A stretch of 28,508 nucleotides of DNA, taken from contig JAUYPS010000044.1 in the NCBI GenBank assembly GCA_030695705.1, positions 1-28,508 on the forward strand. Direction: 5' to 3'. Position 1 is the stretch's first letter, and each line of letters opens with the position of its first letter. Both the position numbers and the translations under genes were made by a program. Positions 1 to 7,843 of this stretch are shown piece by piece. The stretch is from a bacterium (GTDB lineage Bacteria; Patescibacteriota; Minisyncoccia; 2-02-FULL-40-12; IGHO2-12-FULL-4). Under the pieces are notes generated by a model, which was given only the letters and a program-made list of their open reading frames with translations, was not told the DNA's origin and did not search any database.

Positions 1-546
1 GGCGACGGTAATTTATCAAAACCAGGCCCTCGCGCTGTGAGATTAAGAATTACTTGCGATAACAAATACCCTCAACTTATAAAAAGGATTTTTAAATCTT
101 TGCAACTATTGTTCCCTGAAAATAAAGTTGGACTTGTCTCTAGAAAAGAGTTTCATGCTACTGATGTAAGTATATATTCTAATCATCTAGAATTATTACT
201 TGGCTGGTCAGCAAAAAATGGTTCTAAATTTATCCAGAATGTATCAGTGCCGGAATGGATAAAAGAAAAAAGAGAGTATAAAATAAACTGTTTGAGGGGT
301 TTAATCGAAACAGATGGTTCAATTTATATAGATCGAGGATACAAAATGGTAAATTTTACAGCAAATATTTTTAAATTATCCATGGACTTCAACGAAATGG
401 TTTTGTCACTTGGTTTCAATCCTCATATCTACAAAGTTGTTCCTTGTAAAAATAAGTATAACTTTAATCAACAGCCATTTTATCACGTTCGCCTTTCCAA
501 AAATGTTTCCGAATTTTTAGATTTAGTTAAACCAGATAAATCGTGA
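1..546 (+). CDS. LAGLIDADG homing endonuclease, 5' end outside window
   Basis: The reading frame is open from base 1 to the TGA at 544-546, giving 181 visible residues; the true start is upstream of the window. The first visible residues, GDGNLS, look like the end of a first LAGLIDADG motif, and a second copy, CLRGLIETDGSIYID, lies near nt 286-330. Two such motifs are expected of a single-chain (pseudo-dimeric) LAGLIDADG endonuclease, with the acidic D of each GDG/TDG serving as a metal ligand. Such proteins cut a long DNA target and spread themselves or a host intron or intein. A GTG at 37 could be read as a start but falls inside the first motif, so it is probably internal. The stop overlaps the GTG start of the next gene. 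Whether the protein is free-standing or belongs to an intron or intein cannot be told without upstream sequence. Confidence 0.75.
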   Translation, partial: GDGNLSKPGPRAVRLRITCDNKYPQLIKRIFKSLQLLFPENKVGLVSRKEFHATDVSIYSNHLELLLGWSAKNGSKFIQNVSVPEWIKEKREYKINCLRGLIETDGSIYIDRGYKMVNFTANIFKLSMDFNEMVLSLGFNPHIYKVVPCKNKYNFNQQPFYHVRLSKNVSEFLDLVKPDKS

Positions 547-971
547 AAAAATATTACTACTTGATCAGTTTGGTTTTTGTGTTCATTATTCCTGCGGGCA
601 TTGCCAGCTATTTTGTATTTGATCGCATTCCTTTCGTTAATCTCATTATTTTTGTTGGAAGTATTACCCTTTTGGGTGGCATTTGGGATATTTGGGCAAC
701 TAGACACGGCAAGAGAGATCCAGTATGGCTTTGGCAGTTTAACTTTAAAGATACTTTGGGCATAAAATTATTTGACTTACCTATAGAGGAGTACATTTTT
801 TATGTAGCAAGCAGTCTTTATATTGTATTTATTTGGGAAGGAATTAAATTGATTCTTGAAACTAAGGATTTATTAATGATCGTTACTTTGCCGTTCCTTG
901 GTCTGTGGTCACTACTTACGATTTTAATTCCATATGCACGCAGAGCAAAAAATGACAAACTGCAGCCATAA
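543..971 (+). CDS. Lycopene cyclase domain (CarR/CrtYc-like) membrane protein
   Basis: A 142-residue very hydrophobic protein with about four predicted membrane segments (roughly 5-27, 32-50, 82-103, 108-130). The centre carries the signature of the heterodimeric-type lycopene cyclase domain: a WDIWATRHG segment followed by LGIKLFDLPIEEYIFYV, matching the family pattern of WD...G...LG...P.EEY.FFV. In carotenoid producers two such domains act together to cyclise lycopene ends; here there is one domain, and no phytoene synthase or desaturase is visible nearby. The substrate is therefore unknown and the protein may serve another isoprenoid-like or purely structural role. The start is a GTG whose bases overlap the preceding stop (GTGA), suggesting translational coupling to the endonuclease gene. 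Family assignment is from motif recognition and fairly secure; function is not. Confidence 0.65.
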   Translation: MKKYYYLISLVFVFIIPAGIASYFVFDRIPFVNLIIFVGSITLLGGIWDIWATRHGKRDPVWLWQFNFKDTLGIKLFDLPIEEYIFYVASSLYIVFIWEGIKLILETKDLLMIVTLPFLGLWSLLTILIPYARRAKNDKLQP

Positions 972-982
972 TAATTAACTTT

Positions 983-1444
983 ATGACCATCTTTGGAATA
1001 ATCGGCTTAATTATTATTTCCGCCGCGGTTTGGATAAGAAACGAGAGACGGCAGAATATTTTCTTTATCGCCGGCGGCTTGTTTTTATTGGTTTACAGTT
1101 TAAGCATCCAAAGCGCAATATTTTCCATCCTACAGATTGTTTTTGTAGTTTCTGCGCTTATTGAATTGGCTAAATTATCCGGACCAAGAAAGGAAAAGAC
1201 CAAAGAAATCGGCTCCTTGGAACAAGCCCGGCAAACTATCATCCAACAAAAAAGCGATACGAAGCAAAAAATTCTAAAATTATTCGGCCAACAGAACGAA
1301 ATAAGAAATGACGATATCGAAAAACTATTGGGAGTATCGGATTCCACCGCCACTAATTATCTGGAGGAACTTGAAAAAGAAGGAAAAATTTCCCAGCATG
1401 GAGATACCGGCAGAGGGGTGTTTTATACCAAAATAAACGGCTAA
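983..1444 (+). CDS. Membrane-anchored winged-helix DNA-binding protein
   Basis: A 153-residue protein of two parts. Residues about 3-18 and 25-62 form two or three hydrophobic membrane segments. A charged linker with coiled-coil character (residues about 65-92) leads to a C-terminal winged helix-turn-helix, residues about 93-150, where IRNDDIEKLLGVSDSTATN is the helix-turn-helix and YLEELEKEGKISQ.....GVFYTK the recognition helix and wing. This fold is typical of MarR/ArsR-like regulators, so the protein may be a membrane-tethered transcription factor. It starts 11 bp after the lycopene-cyclase-like gene and is followed at once by a strong terminator palindrome, so it probably closes the operon. 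No specific family name can be given. Confidence 0.65.
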   Translation: MTIFGIIGLIIISAAVWIRNERRQNIFFIAGGLFLLVYSLSIQSAIFSILQIVFVVSALIELAKLSGPRKEKTKEIGSLEQARQTIIQQKSDTKQKILKLFGQQNEIRNDDIEKLLGVSDSTATNYLEELEKEGKISQHGDTGRGVFYTKING

Positions 1445-1466
1445 AACGGCCGTTTTAGCCGTTTAT
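1433..1466 (+). terminator. Perfect palindrome, likely bidirectional terminator
   Basis: A 34-bp perfect palindrome (17-bp arms centred on GGCC at 1448-1451) overlaps the stop codon of the winged-helix gene. Arms contain ACGGC followed by an A/T run, so each strand ends its stem in a U-rich stretch. It lies between two + strand transcription units. Confidence 0.6.
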
Positions 1467-1496
1467 GAAACGCCCTCACACTAATTCAAATATTCT

Positions 1497-1557
1497 GCAC
1501 CAATAATAACTTGTTTGCGCAAAGTGTATAATTACGGCACCAGTAGTAACTTGTTCG
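1497..1557 (+). repeat. Pair of 21-bp direct repeats upstream of a promoter
   Basis: Bases 1497-1517 and 1537-1557 are near-identical (GCACCA.TA.TAACTTGTT core, four mismatches) and are 40 bp apart, about four helical turns. The second copy ends just before a consensus -35 box at 1561. The spacing and position suggest paired regulator-binding sites, but no regulator is known. A TATAAT at 1527-1532 lies between them without a clear -35 box. Confidence 0.5.
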
Positions 1558-1560
1558 GAA

Positions 1561-1589
1561 TTGACAACAACCTCAAATTTTTGTATGTT
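1561..1589 (+). promoter_or_regulatory. Consensus-like sigma70 promoter
   Basis: TTGACA at 1561-1566, a 17-bp spacer, and TATGTT at 1584-1589. Transcription should start near 1596. A GGAGA ribosome-binding site at about 1614-1618 precedes the ATG at 1623. This is the only classical -35/-10 pair seen in the window. Confidence 0.6.
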
Positions 1590-1622
1590 TTATGAAGTTT
1601 TTTGTAATGGTATGGAGAGAAA

Positions 1623-1919
1623 ATGCAAACGGTCATTACTAAAGAATTGGCAGTGATAGATAATCAACTTAGAACCACTCGACGCCGTGTGCGCTTAGTG
1701 GGGGAAAATTTAAGTTTTGAAATCAAGATTGTCTGTTTTGATTCAGAACCAAGAATTTTACAACAATGCAGCGAATGTAGATTAGCTAAATTCATTCACT
1801 TTGTTCCAGCCGCCAACTGCGAAGATTCAAAAAACATGCGCTCGACAACCATAGAATGCGCCGATGGCCAAAACATTTGGCAGGAGAATCATTGCGCCCA
1901 ATTTATCCCCCGCGTCTAA
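1623..1919 (+). CDS. Small cysteine-rich protein of unknown function
   Basis: A 98-residue protein that I do not recognise. It has six cysteines at residues 38, 49, 52, 66, 79 and 91, including a CSEC (CxxC) pair, and an Arg-rich N-terminal stretch (TTRRRVR, residues 18-24). No signal peptide or membrane segment is seen. The Cys spacing could bind zinc. It is well supported as a gene: a consensus promoter at 1561-1589, a GGAGA ribosome-binding site 4 bp before the ATG, and a rho-independent terminator whose stem begins within its last codons. It stands alone as a single-gene unit, unlike the surrounding tight operons, and has its own upstream repeats, which suggests separate regulation. Confidence 0.6.
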   Translation: MQTVITKELAVIDNQLRTTRRRVRLVGENLSFEIKIVCFDSEPRILQQCSECRLAKFIHFVPAANCEDSKNMRSTTIECADGQNIWQENHCAQFIPRV

Positions 1920-1930
1920 AGCGGGTTTTT
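1909..1930 (+). terminator. Rho-independent terminator
   Basis: CCCGC stem (1909-1913), 7-nt loop, GCGGG (1921-1925), then five Ts (1926-1930). It overlaps the final codons and stop of the small Cys-rich gene. It also faces the end of tsaC on the other strand. Confidence 0.75.
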
Positions 1931-1943
1931 ATTTGTGAAAAGC

Positions 1944-2585
1944 CTACATATTTTCCAAAAGTTTTCTAAGCTGATCAGGTCGAGAGGGGCCGACCCGCAG
2001 AATCTTCGGCTCTTCGGAAACAAGATCTAAAACCGTTGAAGGTTTTGACTTTGGCAGGATGCCGGCATCAATAATCAGAGTCGGTTTATATTTAGCGTTT
2101 TCAAAACGGCTGATAATTTGGTTAATATCTCCAGTCGCTTCTTCTCCGGAAATATTGGCTGAGGTGGCCGTTAAGGGATAGCCAAATTTCCCCAAAAGCC
2201 GGTCTGTAAAAACAAAATCCGGAATCCTGATACCGACCGTCATTCCCCCGGCTGCCACCAAAGAAGAAAGGTGCTCTCTCTTGGGCAAAATAGCCGTGGT
2301 AGTTCCCGGCCAAATCGACTCAACAACTTTTTTATTGCGCTGATCAATATAGACGACTGCTTCAACCCATTCTAAGTTTCTTACTATAACCGGCAGGGGT
2401 TTATGATATGGACGATTTTTAATTTTGAAAACTTGTTCCACTGCCAAAATGTCGCAAGCATTGGCTCCTAAACCGTAAACAGTATCGGTAGGATAAACTA
2501 CCACCCCGCCCAATCTTAAGACCCGACAAGCTGCCTCGATCGCCTCGCCGTAGTCCTTGTTTAAATCAATTTGGATTATTTTCAT
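1944..2585 (-). CDS. tsaC: L-threonylcarbamoyladenylate synthase (Sua5/YrdC/YwlC family)
   Basis: A 213-residue cytoplasmic protein that makes threonylcarbamoyl-AMP from threonine, bicarbonate and ATP, the first step of t6A37 formation on ANN-decoding tRNAs. The YrdC fold is evident: GGVVVYPTDTVYGLGANA near the N-terminus, the KIKNRPYHKPLPVIV nucleotide-binding segment (residues about 54-69), WPGTTTAIL, GGMTVGIRIPD, and the PLTATSANISGE substrate-binding motif. Its length fits the short YrdC form without the extra C-terminal Sua5 domain. It starts 5 bp after glmS ends, at the 3' end of a leuS-yvcK-glmS-tsaC gene string. The other t6A enzymes (tsaB, tsaD, tsaE) are not in the window. Confidence 0.93.
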   Translation of the reverse strand: MKIIQIDLNKDYGEAIEAACRVLRLGGVVVYPTDTVYGLGANACDILAVEQVFKIKNRPYHKPLPVIVRNLEWVEAVVYIDQRNKKVVESIWPGTTTAILPKREHLSSLVAAGGMTVGIRIPDFVFTDRLLGKFGYPLTATSANISGEEATGDINQIISRFENAKYKPTLIIDAGILPKSKPSTVLDLVSEEPKILRVGPSRPDQLRKLLENM

Positions 2586-2590
2586 ATAGT

Positions 2591-4411
2591 TTACTCTACA
2601 GTGACCGATTTAGCTAAATTCCTGGGCTGATCGACATTTAATCCCTTCTCTACCGCAAAATAATAAGCAAATAACTGAAGAGGTACAACACTAAGAATCG
2701 GGGAAAGCATCTCTAATGTTTTTGGAATGCACACAACATCAGCCAAGGGACCGACTTCTTTTTTGCCGTCTTCATATGTTACGGCGATTATTTTACCTTT
2801 GCGGGCCTTGATTTCTTGGATATTAGAAATCATTTTTTCAAAAACGCTATCCTTCAAGGCGATTGCCAAAGAAGGAAAATTCTCATCAATCATAGCCAAA
2901 GGCCCATGCTTCATTTCTCCTGCCCCGCACCCTTCTGCATGAACATATGTCACTTCTTTTAATTTCAAAGCCCCCTCTAACGCGATAGGGTAGTTATATT
3001 TTCTACCGATATAAAGAAAGTTTTTATATTTGGAATACTTTTTGGCAAGCGACTTTATGTATTTCGTATCGGCTAATACTTTTTCAAGCTTCTGTGGTAA
3101 ATCCAACAATTTTTGGGCAATTCTTCTTCCCGTCACTAAAGACATCTGACGCTGCCTGCCCAAGAAGAGTGTAAGTAATGCCAGAGCGGTGAGTTGAGAA
3201 AGAAAAGCTTTTGTTGAAGCAACCCCTATTTCAGGTCCGGCGTGGTTAAATATTCCGGCATCGGTCTCGCGAGCGATAGTGGACCCAACTGTATTAACAA
3301 TACCTAGAGTCAAAATGTTCTTTCTTTTTGCTTCCCGAATTGCTTCAAGAGTATCCGCGGTCTCTCCTGATTGAGAAATAGCCAAAAGTATAGTTTTATC
3401 ATCCATAACCGGTTTTCTATAACGAAACTCTGACCCTACTTCAACTTCTACCGGAATGCCGGCATATTCCTCAAGCATATACTCTCCCACAAGTCCGGCA
3501 TAATATGCGGTACCGCACCCTACGATAATAATGCGTTGAATTGAACGTAGCTTCTCTGTAACCGCCTCGAGGCCTCCTAGTTTTGCCAGACCCTCGGAAA
3601 TAAGGAGTCGTCCCCGTAAAGTATTCTTGATTACTTCCGGCCCCTCCATAATCTCCTTCAGCATAAAGTGCGGAAACCCACCTTTTTGAACTTGGTCCAG
3701 ACCCCACTCAATCATTTCCACATCACGCTTTACTTCATTGTAGTCGAGAGTATAGATGTTATAGGAATCTGAACCCATAACGGCGATTTCTCCGTCATTG
3801 AGATAAATAACCCGCTTTGTATGACGGAGAATCGGAGAGGGGTCAGATGCTATAAAATTTTCATTTTCACCTAGTCCTATCACCACAGGCGCCCCCATCC
3901 TGGCTGCAATAATTTTCCCCGGTTCTTTACGATATGAAATGGCCATACCATAAGTACCCCGAACACCCCGCAATGTTTTAATAACGGCTTTCTCAAAATC
4001 TCCGTCTTTTTTTAAATACTGCTCTATTAAATGAGTCAGTACCTCCGTATCAGTTTCGGAAATAAATTTATGCCCTAGTTTTACTAACTTAGTTTTTAGT
4101 TCTTGATAGTTTTCAATAATGCCGTTATGAGCCACCCATACTTCGCCTTTGCAATCTTTATGAGGATGGGCATTTATTTGGTTTGGTTTGCCATGCGTAG
4201 CCCAACGCAAATGAGCTATGCCACTAGTACCTTTCATTTTCTTGGGTAATTTTAATCTGAGATTCTTAACCGGACCGGGGGATTTTACTGATCCCGATTC
4301 CGGAATATAAATTCCCGCGGAGTCATATCCGCGATATTCAAGAGAAGTTAACCCATCTATCAAAATGGGCAGAGCATTTCTTTTTCCAACATATCCAAAA
4401 ATTCCACACAT
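2591..4411 (-). CDS. glmS: Glutamine--fructose-6-phosphate aminotransferase (isomerizing)
   Basis: A 606-residue enzyme, the usual length, that converts fructose-6-phosphate and glutamine to glucosamine-6-phosphate, the entry to UDP-GlcNAc and peptidoglycan synthesis. The N-terminus MCGIFGYVG exposes catalytic Cys2 of the Ntn-type glutaminase domain (residues 1 to about 235), with LEYRGYDSAGI, LRWATHGKPN and HNGIIENY motifs. Two SIS domains follow (roughly 280-420 and 450-600), with IIIVGCGTAYYAG, AISQSGETADTLEA and ASTKAF. The C-terminal DQPRNLAKSVTVE is the family end. It lies 7 bp downstream of yvcK. No glmS ribozyme is possible in so short an upstream gap. Placement next to yvcK fits control of carbon flow to the cell wall. 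Confidence 0.97.
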   Translation of the reverse strand: MCGIFGYVGKRNALPILIDGLTSLEYRGYDSAGIYIPESGSVKSPGPVKNLRLKLPKKMKGTSGIAHLRWATHGKPNQINAHPHKDCKGEVWVAHNGIIENYQELKTKLVKLGHKFISETDTEVLTHLIEQYLKKDGDFEKAVIKTLRGVRGTYGMAISYRKEPGKIIAARMGAPVVIGLGENENFIASDPSPILRHTKRVIYLNDGEIAVMGSDSYNIYTLDYNEVKRDVEMIEWGLDQVQKGGFPHFMLKEIMEGPEVIKNTLRGRLLISEGLAKLGGLEAVTEKLRSIQRIIIVGCGTAYYAGLVGEYMLEEYAGIPVEVEVGSEFRYRKPVMDDKTILLAISQSGETADTLEAIREAKRKNILTLGIVNTVGSTIARETDAGIFNHAGPEIGVASTKAFLSQLTALALLTLFLGRQRQMSLVTGRRIAQKLLDLPQKLEKVLADTKYIKSLAKKYSKYKNFLYIGRKYNYPIALEGALKLKEVTYVHAEGCGAGEMKHGPLAMIDENFPSLAIALKDSVFEKMISNIQEIKARKGKIIAVTYEDGKKEVGPLADVVCIPKTLEMLSPILSVVPLQLFAYYFAVEKGLNVDQPRNLAKSVTVE

Positions 4412-4418
4412 TTCGAAG

Positions 4419-5363
4419 TTACAACAAACTTAAAATCTGTCTACCCAGCTTCTTGGGATCATGCCTAATTAAACCACTCTTGGTCAAAAGATCAGCTTTT
4501 AAAAAAGTTGCTTTCATTGACTTGGCTTTATAATCTTTGGGTAAAATTACCGGCTGACAACTTTCTTCGGCATATCTTTTTAATCTGACACTTCCCGGTT
4601 TCTTGGAATTAATTAGAACGCAATCAATCGCATCTTTTCCCAAATAATTATCGACTGCCTCTAAAAAATCAATTACGGAATAATCGTTGGTTTCTCCATT
4701 TTTAGTCATCAGATTGCAAATTAAAATTTTCCTCGCCCGTGAATTGCGTATCGCCTTGACAATGCCTCGCACCAAAAAATTGGGAATCAAGCTGGTATAC
4801 AAATCGCCAGGACCGATAATAATTACATTGGCTTCTTTGATTGCTTCCAAGGCATGCCGGTTGGGATGAGCCGTGGGTTTGATAAAAACTTTTTTAATCT
4901 TGAGTTTAGGATTGTGTTTAGGGATATCTATGTTGCTCTCCCCCGTAATTATTTTGCCGTTTTCCAATTCAGCATGAAGACGGACGTTGCTTAGAGTAAC
5001 CGGAATCACCCGTCCCTTCACATTCAAAAGACGAGAAACAGTTAAAACCGCCTGATGGAAACTGCCTTCAGTTTTTTCCAAAGCAGTTAAAAAAAGATTG
5101 CCGAAATTGTGTCCATCCAAAGATCCGCTTTTAAAACGGTAATCAAACAATCGCCGCAAGGACTGGCTAGTTGCTGACAAAGCAATCAATGAACGGCGAA
5201 TATCTCCAGGCGGAAGCACGCCGTAATCATCACGCAGCTTCCCAGTCGAACCGCCGTCATCGCACATGGAAACAATCGCGCTTAGATTAAAATCAAAGTC
5301 CTTTAAAGCGGTCAGCACGGTATAAGTGCCTGTCCCTCCTCCAATTGTTACTACATTTTTCAT
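4419..5363 (-). CDS. yvcK: YvcK/CofD-like gluconeogenesis factor
   Basis: A 314-residue protein of the CofD/YvcK family. Its start, NVVTIGGGTGTYTVLTALK, is the family's N-terminal glycine-rich nucleotide-sugar-binding motif, followed by CDDGGSTGKLRDDYGVLPPGDIRRSLIAL, GNLFLTALE, and IIIGPGDLYTSLIPN. YvcK proteins bind UDP-GlcNAc and help channel carbon to peptidoglycan precursors, sometimes by stimulating GlmS; the glmS gene follows after 7 bp, which fits that role. It is about the usual length. Upstream, the gap to leuS is filled by a palindromic repeat with DnaA-box-like arms, so expression from leuS readthrough would have to pass this hairpin. Confidence 0.9.
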   Translation of the reverse strand: MKNVVTIGGGTGTYTVLTALKDFDFNLSAIVSMCDDGGSTGKLRDDYGVLPPGDIRRSLIALSATSQSLRRLFDYRFKSGSLDGHNFGNLFLTALEKTEGSFHQAVLTVSRLLNVKGRVIPVTLSNVRLHAELENGKIITGESNIDIPKHNPKLKIKKVFIKPTAHPNRHALEAIKEANVIIIGPGDLYTSLIPNFLVRGIVKAIRNSRARKILICNLMTKNGETNDYSVIDFLEAVDNYLGKDAIDCVLINSKKPGSVRLKRYAEESCQPVILPKDYKAKSMKATFLKADLLTKSGLIRHDPKKLGRQILSLL

Positions 5364-5371
5364 TTATTTTA

Positions 5372-5432
5372 AACTTATCCACACGCAAGGTCCAACCTGG
5401 GATGTGGACAACCTGGGATGTGGATAACTTGG
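5372..5432. repeat. Palindromic repeat with inverted DnaA-box-like arms and a tandem 16-bp unit
   Basis: The left arm holds TTATCCACA (5375-5383) and the right arm its exact complement TGTGGATAA (5419-5427). Inside, CAACCTGGGATGTGGA occurs twice with no gap (5393-5408 and 5409-5424), so the right half-arm has been tandemly duplicated. AGGTCCAACCT at the centre matches the centre of a second copy inside ileS (19799-19841). It lies in the 77-bp gap between leuS and yvcK. Confidence 0.8.
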
Positions 5433-5440
5433 CAAAAGTC

Positions 5441-7822
5441 TTAGACAATGAAGTTTACCAGACGATTTTGGATAAAGATAGTTTTTTTGATCTGCTTCCC
5501 TTCAAGATGCCTTTTTATTTTTTCCGAATCAAGAGCCATTTCTTTTATCTTTTCTTCCGCTGAATCTCTGGCCACTTTAAGAACATCCCTGGTTTTGCCG
5601 TTTATCTGCACCACCAAGTCAACCGTTTCTTCCTGCAAGTATTTTTCATCATATTCCGGCCACGCTTCGAGATGGATCGATTTTTTGTTTCCCAAAATAT
5701 CCTGCCAGATTTCCTCGGCAATGTGCGGCGCGAAAGGAGCCAGAAGTTTTAGAAATGTCTCATATTGTTTCTTGGTCAGCCATTTATCTTCTATAGCATT
5801 CAGTAATTTCATTAATCCGCTCACTCCCGTATTAAATTTTAAATTTTTGATATCCTCGCCGATTTCTTTAGCCGATTTGTGAAGCGCCTTCTCAACTTCT
5901 TGGTCGGCCACTTTTGGTTCTTCCGGTTTATTGATGAAATTCCAAACTCTGTTTAAGAAGCGAAAAACTCCATTGATACCTTTTAAATCCCAAGAACCTC
6001 CCTGTTCAAATGGTCCCATAAAAGCCAAATACATCCTGACTGTATCGGCGCCGTATTTCTCCACCTCCGCATCTGGATCAATTACATTTCCCTTCGATTT
6101 AGACATTTTCTGATGATTGGGACCCAAAACCCAACCCCTATTGATGCGCCTTAAAAATGGTTCGGAAAAGGGCAAATATTCCAAGTCATAGAGAACTTTG
6201 GTTAAAAACCTGGAATATAGAAGGTGCATCGTATTGTGGTCAGCGCCTCCAATATAAATAGGTGCAGGCAGCCATTCCCTGATTTTGTCCGGATTGGCAA
6301 ACTCTTTTTTGTTTTTTGGATCGGTATAACGGATAAAATACCAAGACGAGTCAACAAAAGTATCCATCGTATCGGTTTCTCTTTCCGCTTGTTTTCCGCA
6401 CTTCGGACATTTAGTTTTAACCCATTTTTCTGCCTTGGCCAAAGGAGAACGCCCGTTTTCAGACGGCTTAAAGTCTTCCAGCTTGGGAAGTTTTACCGGT
6501 AGATCTTTTTCCGGAATGGGCTGATATCCACACTTGTCGCAGTAAACCATGGGAATAGGCACGCCCCAGTAGCGTTGGCGGGAAAGCACCCAGTCTCTTA
6601 ATTTGTATCGGGTCTGCCTTTCTCCCCCTACAAATTTCGTTATCTCCCATTTAGCTTCTTCGGAAGTCACTCCGTCGAATTTTCCAGATCCCACCAAACA
6701 ACCATCTCCTTCGTAAGCCCGGTCCAAGATCGGACATGTTTTCTCCGGATAGTTCGGACAGATCACCATCTTTACGGGTAAATTAAACTTTTCCGCAAAT
6801 TCAAAATCCCTTTGGTCATGCGCGGGGACGGCCATGATCGCCCCGGTCCCGTATCCTCCGAGGACATAATCGGCAATCCAAACGGGAATTTCCTCTTTGG
6901 TGGCCGGATTTATTGCTTTAATTCCGGCATCAATGCCGGTTTTTTCTCCTTGCTGTTCAAGCCGGTCCAGTTCTTTTTTGCTCAAACTTTCTTGTATATA
7001 TTTCTTAACTCCTTCGTCCGCCTGCCAGCCGGCATCCAACCACTTTTTAGTCAACTCCGGAGAAACCACCAAAAAAGTAGCCCCGAAAATGGTGTCAGGC
7101 CTGGTCGTAAAAACTTCCACGGGGTGTTTTCCGTCAAATTTAATTTTTGCACCTTCTGAACGGCCTACCCAGTTTTTCTGGGCCACTTTAGTAACTTCCG
7201 GCCAATCAAGTCCTCCCAGATCGTCCACCAGTCGATCGGCATAATCAGTAATTTTAAACATCCATTGCTCAATTTCTTTTTGGACCACCAATTCGTCGTC
7301 TCTAAAACACCGGCCACCAATCACCTGCTCATTGGCCAAAACGGTCTTATCTTTAGGGCACCAATTAACCAAAGTTTTGGCCCGATAAGCCAATCCCTTT
7401 TCGTAAAGTTTTAAGAAAATCCACTGGGTCCATTTGTAATATTCCGGGTCGTTTGTTTTGACTTCCCTTGACCAATCAAAAGCCGCTCCGGTGCTTTTCA
7501 ACTGCTTGGTCATATTTTTAATGTTAGCTTCCGTCCAGTCGTTGGGACTAATATTTCTTTGAATAGCGGCATTTTCTGCTGGTAAACCGAAAGCATCGAA
7601 TCCTATTGGGTATAAAACATTGTACCCGTTCATTCTAAGGTATCGCCCCAAAATATCCGGTGGAGTATAGGCATACCAATGTCCCATGTGAAGATTGCCG
7701 GAGGTGTAAGGAAACTCGGTAAGAAGCATGTAGTTATTCTCCCCGTCTTTTGTATCGTAAAGCTTCTTGGCTTCCCAATATTTCTGCCAATGTTTTTCAA
7801 TTTTAGCTGGATTATACTTCAT
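5441..7822 (-). CDS. leuS: Leucine--tRNA ligase
   Basis: A 793-residue class I synthetase charging tRNA-Leu. Landmarks in order: YTSGNLHMGHWYAY with the HIGH motif as HMGH (residues 45-48); the CP1 editing domain (about 220-400) with TTRPDTIFGATF and GTGAIMAVPAHDQRD, whose Asp is the conserved editing residue; the RDWVLSRQRYWGVPIP segment; two Cys pairs (CDKC at 428-431, CPKC at 472-475) likely binding zinc; DSSWYFIRYTDP; KMSKS at 572-576; an anticodon-binding helical domain; and a C-terminal domain with VVQINGKTRDVL. It is slightly short compared with typical bacterial LeuRS but has all parts. The ATG at 7822 gives MKYNPAKIEKHW, matching the family start. A broken second copy of this start lies just upstream (7844-7921). 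Confidence 0.97.
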   Translation of the reverse strand: MKYNPAKIEKHWQKYWEAKKLYDTKDGENNYMLLTEFPYTSGNLHMGHWYAYTPPDILGRYLRMNGYNVLYPIGFDAFGLPAENAAIQRNISPNDWTEANIKNMTKQLKSTGAAFDWSREVKTNDPEYYKWTQWIFLKLYEKGLAYRAKTLVNWCPKDKTVLANEQVIGGRCFRDDELVVQKEIEQWMFKITDYADRLVDDLGGLDWPEVTKVAQKNWVGRSEGAKIKFDGKHPVEVFTTRPDTIFGATFLVVSPELTKKWLDAGWQADEGVKKYIQESLSKKELDRLEQQGEKTGIDAGIKAINPATKEEIPVWIADYVLGGYGTGAIMAVPAHDQRDFEFAEKFNLPVKMVICPNYPEKTCPILDRAYEGDGCLVGSGKFDGVTSEEAKWEITKFVGGERQTRYKLRDWVLSRQRYWGVPIPMVYCDKCGYQPIPEKDLPVKLPKLEDFKPSENGRSPLAKAEKWVKTKCPKCGKQAERETDTMDTFVDSSWYFIRYTDPKNKKEFANPDKIREWLPAPIYIGGADHNTMHLLYSRFLTKVLYDLEYLPFSEPFLRRINRGWVLGPNHQKMSKSKGNVIDPDAEVEKYGADTVRMYLAFMGPFEQGGSWDLKGINGVFRFLNRVWNFINKPEEPKVADQEVEKALHKSAKEIGEDIKNLKFNTGVSGLMKLLNAIEDKWLTKKQYETFLKLLAPFAPHIAEEIWQDILGNKKSIHLEAWPEYDEKYLQEETVDLVVQINGKTRDVLKVARDSAEEKIKEMALDSEKIKRHLEGKQIKKTIFIQNRLVNFIV

Positions 7823-7843
7823 AATTTTATCAACCAGTTTAAT

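Noticed and set aside
5372..5432. Replication origin based on the DnaA-box-like sites
   Set aside because: Only two boxes are present, in a repeat that also occurs inside ileS; there is no dnaA, dnaN or AT-rich unwinding region nearby.
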